Shown here in pieces: positions 21,802 to 26,171 of a stretch of DNA of 26,171 bases; position 1 is the stretch's first letter; each line of letters starts with the position of its first letter. Made by a program: the position numbers and the translations under genes. The stretch is taken from NCBI GenBank assembly GCA_964633825.1, contig CAZWHE010000041.1:1-26171 (forward strand). The letters are read 5' to 3'. The stretch comes from CAZWHE01 sp964633825 (GTDB lineage: Bacteria > Planctomycetota > B15-G4 > CAYZWU01). The notes beneath the pieces are model-generated. The model searched no databases. It was not told the DNA's origin and saw only the letters and a list, made by a program, of their open reading frames with translations.

Positions 21802-23112
21802 ATGAAAGAGACAAAGAGGTACTATCACGCCGTCATCACCAAGCCCGAAAGATGCGACGGCTGCATGAAGTGCCTCAAGCCATGTCCCACGGAAGCCCTT
21901 CGCGTATGGGACGACACCCCCGTGATCCTCGAGGATCTCTGCATCGATTGCGGAGCGTGCATTTCGGCTTGTCCCCGAAAAGCAATTCTTCCCGACGTCG
22001 ATCTGTTCAAAAAGACGTCCACATTCGAATACAAGGTGGCGATTCCGTCGCTCGTTCTCTATTCCCAGTTCGGTTTGGAGACGAGTCCGAGAGAGATACA
22101 CCTTGCTCTTAACAAGCTCGGTTTTCAGTTCATCTGCGACGTCTCCGCGGCATGCGAAATGGAAGCGCTCGCCGTCCAGATGCACCTGGACCGGGCCGGC
22201 GCCGCCCGGGCCGGTGCCGACAGGGCCAGCGCCGACCGGGCCGGTGTTGGAAAGAAACCGCTCATTTCACAGACCTGCCCGGCCGTTGTGCGCCTCATCC
22301 AGGTGAAATATCCGACTCTCGTGGACCGCGTGATCCCCTTCGAGCCCCCTCGAGAGCTTTCGGCGCGCGAAACTAAAATCAAGGTGGCCAAAGAGCACGG
22401 CATCGATATCCGAAACGTGGAGGCTTTCTATATCTCCCCATGCCCGGCCAAGAGCATCTCCGTTCTCCAGCCGGCTGAAAAGAAGAGATCCTTTCTCGAC
22501 GGCGTTATATCGATTTCGGATTTATTCGTCCCGCTCAGGAAAGCGATCAAGGAGCTCACGCAGGATGAGATCGATTCATTCCCCGAGGAGAAGTGCGTTT
22601 TCGGCAAGGGGTGGGAGAGGACCGGTCTCATGAGCCGCTCGCTGAACATCAAGAGCTGGATTGCCGTCTCCGATCTCAACCACGTCATTCGAATTCTCGA
22701 CGATATCGAGGAGGGAAAACTCGACAGCGTCGATTTTGTAGAAGCGAACGCCTGTTTCGAGGGGTGTCTCGGCGGCTGCCTGAACGTGGAGAACATCTAT
22801 GTGGCGCGCAGCAAGGCTTTAACCTTCGAGGAAGAGCACACGGGAGACAACCGCCTCGACCGCGACTGGGTGCGCCAGCTTTACGACAGCGGATATTTCC
22901 ATATAGAGGAGGACCTCGAGCCTCGTACAAAGCAGGGGGAAAGCTCGTCTCTCAAGGACGGCATCCGCATGGAGAAGAAAAAGGACGAGCTGAAGAAAGA
23001 GCTTCCCGGCCTCGATTGCTCTGTTTGCGGTGCTCCGTCCTGCGAAACCTTCGCCAATGACGTGATCCTCGGGTTGGTCGATCTGGAATCCTGCCCTTAC
23101 CGTGACAGTTGA
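21802..23112 (+). CDS. [FeFe]-hydrogenase-like Fe-S protein, probably a redox sensor
   Basis: This 436-residue protein begins with two [4Fe-4S] ferredoxin motifs (C18, C21, C24, C28; C47, C50, C53, C57). A hydrogenase large-subunit-like domain follows. The four cysteines that hold the H-cluster in true enzymes have counterparts: C159 (QTCPAVV), C214 (SPCPAK), C318 and C322 (NACFEGCLGGC). The extra proton-relay cysteine before C159 is Thr, and the following Trp is Val. The C-terminus carries a further four-cysteine motif (C406, C409, C414, C431; LDCSVCGAPSC...SCPYR). Four 5-residue repeats lie at 130-149, just before the first motif. The gene starts 12 bp after the HATPase gene. Catalysis is doubtful; electron-state sensing is more likely. 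The stop is 10 bp from that of the convergent kinase-like gene. Confidence 0.88.
   Translation: MKETKRYYHAVITKPERCDGCMKCLKPCPTEALRVWDDTPVILEDLCIDCGACISACPRKAILPDVDLFKKTSTFEYKVAIPSLVLYSQFGLETSPREIHLALNKLGFQFICDVSAACEMEALAVQMHLDRAGAARAGADRASADRAGVGKKPLISQTCPAVVRLIQVKYPTLVDRVIPFEPPRELSARETKIKVAKEHGIDIRNVEAFYISPCPAKSISVLQPAEKKRSFLDGVISISDLFVPLRKAIKELTQDEIDSFPEEKCVFGKGWERTGLMSRSLNIKSWIAVSDLNHVIRILDDIEEGKLDSVDFVEANACFEGCLGGCLNVENIYVARSKALTFEEEHTGDNRLDRDWVRQLYDSGYFHIEEDLEPRTKQGESSSLKDGIRMEKKKDELKKELPGLDCSVCGAPSCETFANDVILGLVDLESCPYRDS
22189..22248. repeat. Four in-frame 15-bp tandem repeats
   Basis: Units 22189-22203, 22204-22218, 22219-22233 and 22234-22248 encode DRAGA, ARAGA, DRASA and DRAGV. They are GC-rich, diverged by one to three bases each, and sit between the ferredoxin region and the first hydrogenase-like motif. 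Confidence 0.85.
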
Positions 23113-23122
23113 TGTGGCCGAA

Positions 23123-23758
23123 CTAAGAAGCCGCTTCCTGAATATTTTTAGTTTTGGGAAGGGATTTTTTGAAATGCTTTGCCTTTTCGAGGACCTTGCG
23201 GAGACGCCCCGCGCTGGTGAAGATCTCGACAACGAATTCACGGTTGTCGTCGTCTTCGGGCATGTTGGAGAGCATATATTCTGCAAACCCTGAAATAATG
23301 GATAGGGGATTCGATAGGTCATGGAGCAGCTTTCTGTATGATTTGATGCTCAACGCCCCCTTCTCCAAGGTACGAACCTTGCCCTTGAGTCCCGGCACGC
23401 ATTCGGTGATGTCCTGGACAATGATTTTATAACAGGTTTCTTTCTTTTTGTTGCCCTTGTCATAATCAATGTTCATGACAAAGGTTCTGGTTGTTTCCCG
23501 GGTGCCGTTCAATTGAAAGGATTTAACAATAGGGATGTTTAATGCCCGCGCTTTCGGGGATTCGGTTTGATATGTTCTAATGATGGTTTCGCGCACCCGT
23601 CCGAGAATCTCTTCCTGGTCTGAAGATCCGGAACGAGGCGACTTCCAGGTGACGTTCAATTCATCGTCGAGGGTAAAAAAGTAAAAACCGGGATATTTGA
23701 GAAAATCCCTTTGCTGAAATTTCCGTGTTTTGGAAGGTAGAGCTTTGTTCGGGGGCAT
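23123..23758 (-). CDS. PAS plus histidine-kinase phosphoacceptor (DHp) protein without ATPase domain
   Basis: In this 211-residue protein, about 18-118 resembles a PAS domain (YPGFYFFTLDDELNVTWKS at the start, YKIIVQDITE as the closing strand). About 130-195 looks like a HisKA dimerisation helix pair with an H-box LLHDLSNPLSIISGFAEYML, H146 being the candidate phosphoacceptor. The frame ends soon after the second helix, so the catalytic HATPase domain of a normal kinase is missing. AGGAAGG lies eight bases before ATG 23758. No membrane segment is present. Its base composition is more AT-rich than its neighbours, consistent with transfer. It may be a phosphotransfer protein served by a kinase in trans, a signal adaptor, or a gene that lost its end. 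Confidence 0.72.
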   Translation of the reverse strand: MPPNKALPSKTRKFQQRDFLKYPGFYFFTLDDELNVTWKSPRSGSSDQEEILGRVRETIIRTYQTESPKARALNIPIVKSFQLNGTRETTRTFVMNIDYDKGNKKKETCYKIIVQDITECVPGLKGKVRTLEKGALSIKSYRKLLHDLSNPLSIISGFAEYMLSNMPEDDDNREFVVEIFTSAGRLRKVLEKAKHFKKSLPKTKNIQEAAS

Positions 23759-24083
23759 GGGAGCGAACCTTCCTCAATAACTCTTATTTAACTATCCTGG
23801 CCTATATCATAATCGTCATCAATATTTCATATTTTCATTAATTCTGCCTCATTACATAATTTAGGTAAAAGTACGAAGGGTTGTAACAATTGGGATCGAT
23901 TGCCCCGTCGAAGCCTATAGCGGGATCTTTTGGCCTCAATGAAAAGGAGATTCCATAACTATTAAATAGATTATACGTTAGGATGACTTGGGTTTGAAAA
24001 GGACTTGGCCGAATCCAAAAACCCTTCAGATACCGGTTCAATTTCAAGATGGATTTAGGGGATTATACGTATAGCGATATTGA
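23759..24083. other. AT-rich intergenic stretch with a possible gene remnant
   Basis: These 325 bp between the kinase-like gene and nuoN are clearly more AT-rich than the rest. The right part could be read on the minus strand (23838-24047, TTG start only) as 69 residues rich in Tyr, Asn, Pro and Phe. It has no ATG or ribosome site and I do not recognise it. A stretch in the neighbouring frame (24044-24083) has similar composition, so a frameshifted remnant is possible. The left part should carry the promoter of the kinase-like gene. No clear terminator for nuoN was seen. Confidence 0.35.
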
Positions 24084-25538
24084 TTAATTCGCGGATGAGA
24101 GAATATCGAGCACGATCTGGGGAAAGAAACCCAAGAAAAGTACGGCCGCCACTGAAAGGACTGAAACGGTCGCAAGCCAGGGGCATTGGTCCATGTGGGG
24201 AGGCTCATCTTTCGCGGGGCGAAGGTAGATGAATGCCACGACGCGAACGTAGTAAAAGAGCGATATAACGCTGAGAAGGATGCCGGCCACTGCAAGCCAG
24301 GTCATTCCCGCGTCCACGGCTGCTTTGAAGATGAAGAATTTTCCGAAAAATCCTGCTGTGGGCGGGATCCCGGTGAGAGTGAACATGAAGATCGCCATGG
24401 AAAGCGCCAGAATCGGATTTCTGACAGCCAATCCGGCGAAATCGGAGATCTCATTGTATTCGGTCTTCCGGCCGATGAGAAAGATCACCACGGCGAAAGC
24501 GCCGAGATTGGTGAATGTGTAGGCAACGAGATAGAAGATGACGGCTTCCACGGCCTGCACCCCGGGCGACGCGGTCAGCGCGGCGATTCCGACCAGGATG
24601 TAGCCGGCATGTGCGATCGATGAGTAGGCCAGCATTCGCTTGATGTTTGTCTGGGGCAGGGCGCCCAGGTTTCCGACGATCATCGTGATCAGAGCAAGCA
24701 GCGCAATGACATGCGTCAGGGCCCCCTCGTCGTCGATGCCCGAAAGCCTCGAGAAGACACGGACGAGCGCGGCAAAGCCGGCGGTCTTGACGGCCGTGGC
24801 CATGAAGGCCGTGATCGGTGTGGGCGAGCCTTCATAGACATCGGGCGCCCACATGTGGAAAGGAACCGCCGCGATCTTGAAGGCGAGCCCCGCGATAAAG
24901 AAAACCGTTCCGGCGAGAACAAGAACCTGGTCCGCGCCCGATTTGATCGTTTCCGCGACGGATGGAATCAGTGTGGTTCCCGAGGCGCCGTAGAGCAGGG
25001 CGATGCCGTAGACGAGTATGCATGACGAAAAGGCGCCGAGAAGGAAATACTTTAATCCGGCTTCCATCGAGTGCGTTCTGTTTCTTTGAAACGACGCCAG
25101 CACGTAGAGCGGTATGGAAAGAAGCTCCAGCCCGAGAAAGAGGACGATCAGGTCGTTGGCTTGAGCCATGACCATCATGCCAAGAACCGCTGCCAGGAGG
25201 AGAATGTGAAACTCGGCGAGAACGATCCCGTTCCTCTTCAGGTAGGTCCTGGAGAGAAGAACCGTAAAGAGCGCGGCGATGAGAAAAACGAGATTGAATC
25301 CCGTCCCCACGGGGTCCACGGTGAGATGCCCGCCGAAGATTTCGGCGGTCTCTCCGTAGAGGCCGGCGCTTCTGACGAGAGCGAGAACGAGTCCCGCCAG
25401 AGAAATGACGAAAGCGAAGCCTTTACCCTTGCCGATCCGAAAGAGATCCACCACGAGTATGAGGGCCGCGGTGACGGCAACGATGAGCAGAGGTTCCGTC
25501 AGGTGGAGGTCACCAGTTGTCATGCCAAAATCCGTCAT
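24084..25538 (-). CDS. nuoN: NADH-quinone oxidoreductase subunit N
   Basis: The 484-residue protein has the usual NuoN length and about 14 membrane helices. It is one of the antiporter-like proton-pumping subunits in the membrane arm of complex I. Landmarks include ELLSIPLYVLASFQRN (conserved Glu in helix 5), EAGLKYFLLGAFSS, FKIAAVPFHMWAPDVYEGSP (Lys and His of the broken helix 7 region), TNIKRMLAYSSIAHAGY and TGIPPTAGFFGKFFIF. Its ATG overlaps the stop of nuoM as ATGA, indicating translational coupling; an in-frame ATG five codons later is possible. It is the last gene of the nuo operon in this window. Confidence 0.96.
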   Translation of the reverse strand: MTDFGMTTGDLHLTEPLLIVAVTAALILVVDLFRIGKGKGFAFVISLAGLVLALVRSAGLYGETAEIFGGHLTVDPVGTGFNLVFLIAALFTVLLSRTYLKRNGIVLAEFHILLLAAVLGMMVMAQANDLIVLFLGLELLSIPLYVLASFQRNRTHSMEAGLKYFLLGAFSSCILVYGIALLYGASGTTLIPSVAETIKSGADQVLVLAGTVFFIAGLAFKIAAVPFHMWAPDVYEGSPTPITAFMATAVKTAGFAALVRVFSRLSGIDDEGALTHVIALLALITMIVGNLGALPQTNIKRMLAYSSIAHAGYILVGIAALTASPGVQAVEAVIFYLVAYTFTNLGAFAVVIFLIGRKTEYNEISDFAGLAVRNPILALSMAIFMFTLTGIPPTAGFFGKFFIFKAAVDAGMTWLAVAGILLSVISLFYYVRVVAFIYLRPAKDEPPHMDQCPWLATVSVLSVAAVLFLGFFPQIVLDILSSAN

Positions 25539-26171
25539 GGCCGGCTGTCCTCGTCGATGCTTTGTGAGATGTGGATCCGGTCCCTGTAATCAAGGACGTT
25601 CTTCTTGACCGAGTTTTCCGTCTTGTCGAGGAAGATGCCCGGGAAAAAGCCGATCACGATGATCATGGCGATGATGGGGAGGAGGCACCAGGCCTCCCGT
25701 TTGTTGAGATCCTTCATCTCCTTGTTCTCGGGTTTGCGGGACGTGCCCATGAGTGTCCTCTGAATCATGGAGAGCATGTACATGGCTCCCATCAGGATGC
25801 CCAGGGCGGCCGGTACGGCGAACCGCCAGTCCGCCTCGAACATACCCTGGACGATGAGGAACTCGCCGACGAAACCGTTCAGCCCCGGAAGCCCGATCGA
25901 TGAGAGCGTGACAACGAGAAGGGCGGCCGAGAACCAGGGGATGATTTTCCCGAGACCGCCGAAGTCGGAGATCATCCTCGCGTGGCGGCGGTCGTATATC
26001 ATGCCCACGAGGAGGAAGAGCGCCCCCGTGGAGAGACCGTGGTTCACCATCTGAATAACCCCGCCCTGGATGCCCCTCAGGTTCCAGGCGAAGATTCCGA
26101 GAACGACGAACCCCAGGTGTGATATCGATGAGTAGGCGACGAGCTTCTTCAGGTCGTCCTGGGCCCAGGCC
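25535..26171 (-). CDS. nuoM: NADH-quinone oxidoreductase subunit M, C-terminal part
   Basis: The frame enters from the right edge (about 211 residues visible) and stops at 25535. The visible part starts with AQDDLKKLVAYSSISHLG, the conserved lumen-helix region of NuoM, and continues with NHGLSTGALFLLVGMIYDRR and IGLPGLNGFVGEF. The N-terminal half, with the first proton-channel residues, lies outside the window. Membrane arm of complex I, proton pumping. The end is 4 bp coupled to nuoN. A methionine at 26050 is internal and not the start. Confidence 0.95.
   Translation of the reverse strand, partial: AWAQDDLKKLVAYSSISHLGFVVLGIFAWNLRGIQGGVIQMVNHGLSTGALFLLVGMIYDRRHARMISDFGGLGKIIPWFSAALLVVTLSSIGLPGLNGFVGEFLIVQGMFEADWRFAVPAALGILMGAMYMLSMIQRTLMGTSRKPENKEMKDLNKREAWCLLPIIAMIIVIGFFPGIFLDKTENSVKKNVLDYRDRIHISQSIDEDSRP

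Noticed and set aside
21802..23112. Annotation as a catalytic [FeFe] hydrogenase.
   Set aside because: The L1 motif lacks the proton-relay cysteine and the tryptophan. The gene context is that of the regulatory homologue, with no partner hydrogenase subunits in the window.
23838..24047. A 69-codon minus-strand gene in the AT-rich gap.
   Set aside because: It has only a TTG start, no ribosome site and no recognisable family, and the composition follows from AT richness. It is recorded only as a possible remnant.

Overview
The window reads as a chromosomal segment of an uncultured, GC-rich, Gram-negative-type bacterium. Supporting signs are a lipoprotein leader, an exported subtilase, a Tat-type leader, complex I subunits and strong AAGGAGG-type ribosome sites. 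A [FeFe]-hydrogenase-like regulatory trio and a type II methionine aminopeptidase point to an anaerobic lineage of a candidate phylum (Aminicenantes, Krumholzibacteriota or a related group) rather than a standard model phylum. This placement is inference. No tRNA, rRNA, insertion sequence, phage gene or CRISPR array was seen.

Layout. 1-222: the end of a secreted beta-helix-type protein. 297-1154: endonuclease IV, sharing a strong bidirectional hairpin with the convergent secreted subtilase (1227-3131). 3299-5365: a GH172/DUF2961 lipoprotein on the minus strand. 5585-9417: a flotillin followed 17 bp later by an unusual fusion of a class I aminotransferase with an HPr-kinase-like P-loop domain. 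9412-10362: pdxA, convergent. 10486-13190: a FAD-dependent oxidoreductase and a second DUF2961 protein that has lost both expected catalytic glutamates. 13203-14093: type II methionine aminopeptidase, divergent from elbB (14262-14921).

15076-20850 looks like one four-gene operon: two paralogous secreted helical proteins with LTxxQ-like motifs, a radical SAM enzyme of the AmmeMemoRadiSam class carrying a twin-arginine leader, and a membrane protein with a spermidine-synthase-like domain between two multi-span membrane regions. This is the best candidate in the window for an undescribed system, perhaps envelope-located modification or sensing.

20953-23112 is a trio of DRTGG protein, RsbW/HATPase-like protein and [FeFe]-hydrogenase-like Fe-S protein, known next to hydrogenase operons in Thermotoga and clostridia and probably a redox-responsive regulator. 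Facing it is a half histidine kinase (PAS plus phosphoacceptor helices, no ATPase domain) in a more AT-rich patch. The window closes with nuoN and the end of nuoM on the minus strand, translationally coupled through ATGA.

Three unrelated genes (15076, 18370, 21802) carry short in-frame tandem repeats (21, 21 and 15 bp) in loop positions. The two 21-bp repeats share a GCCGA...TCGGC dyad.
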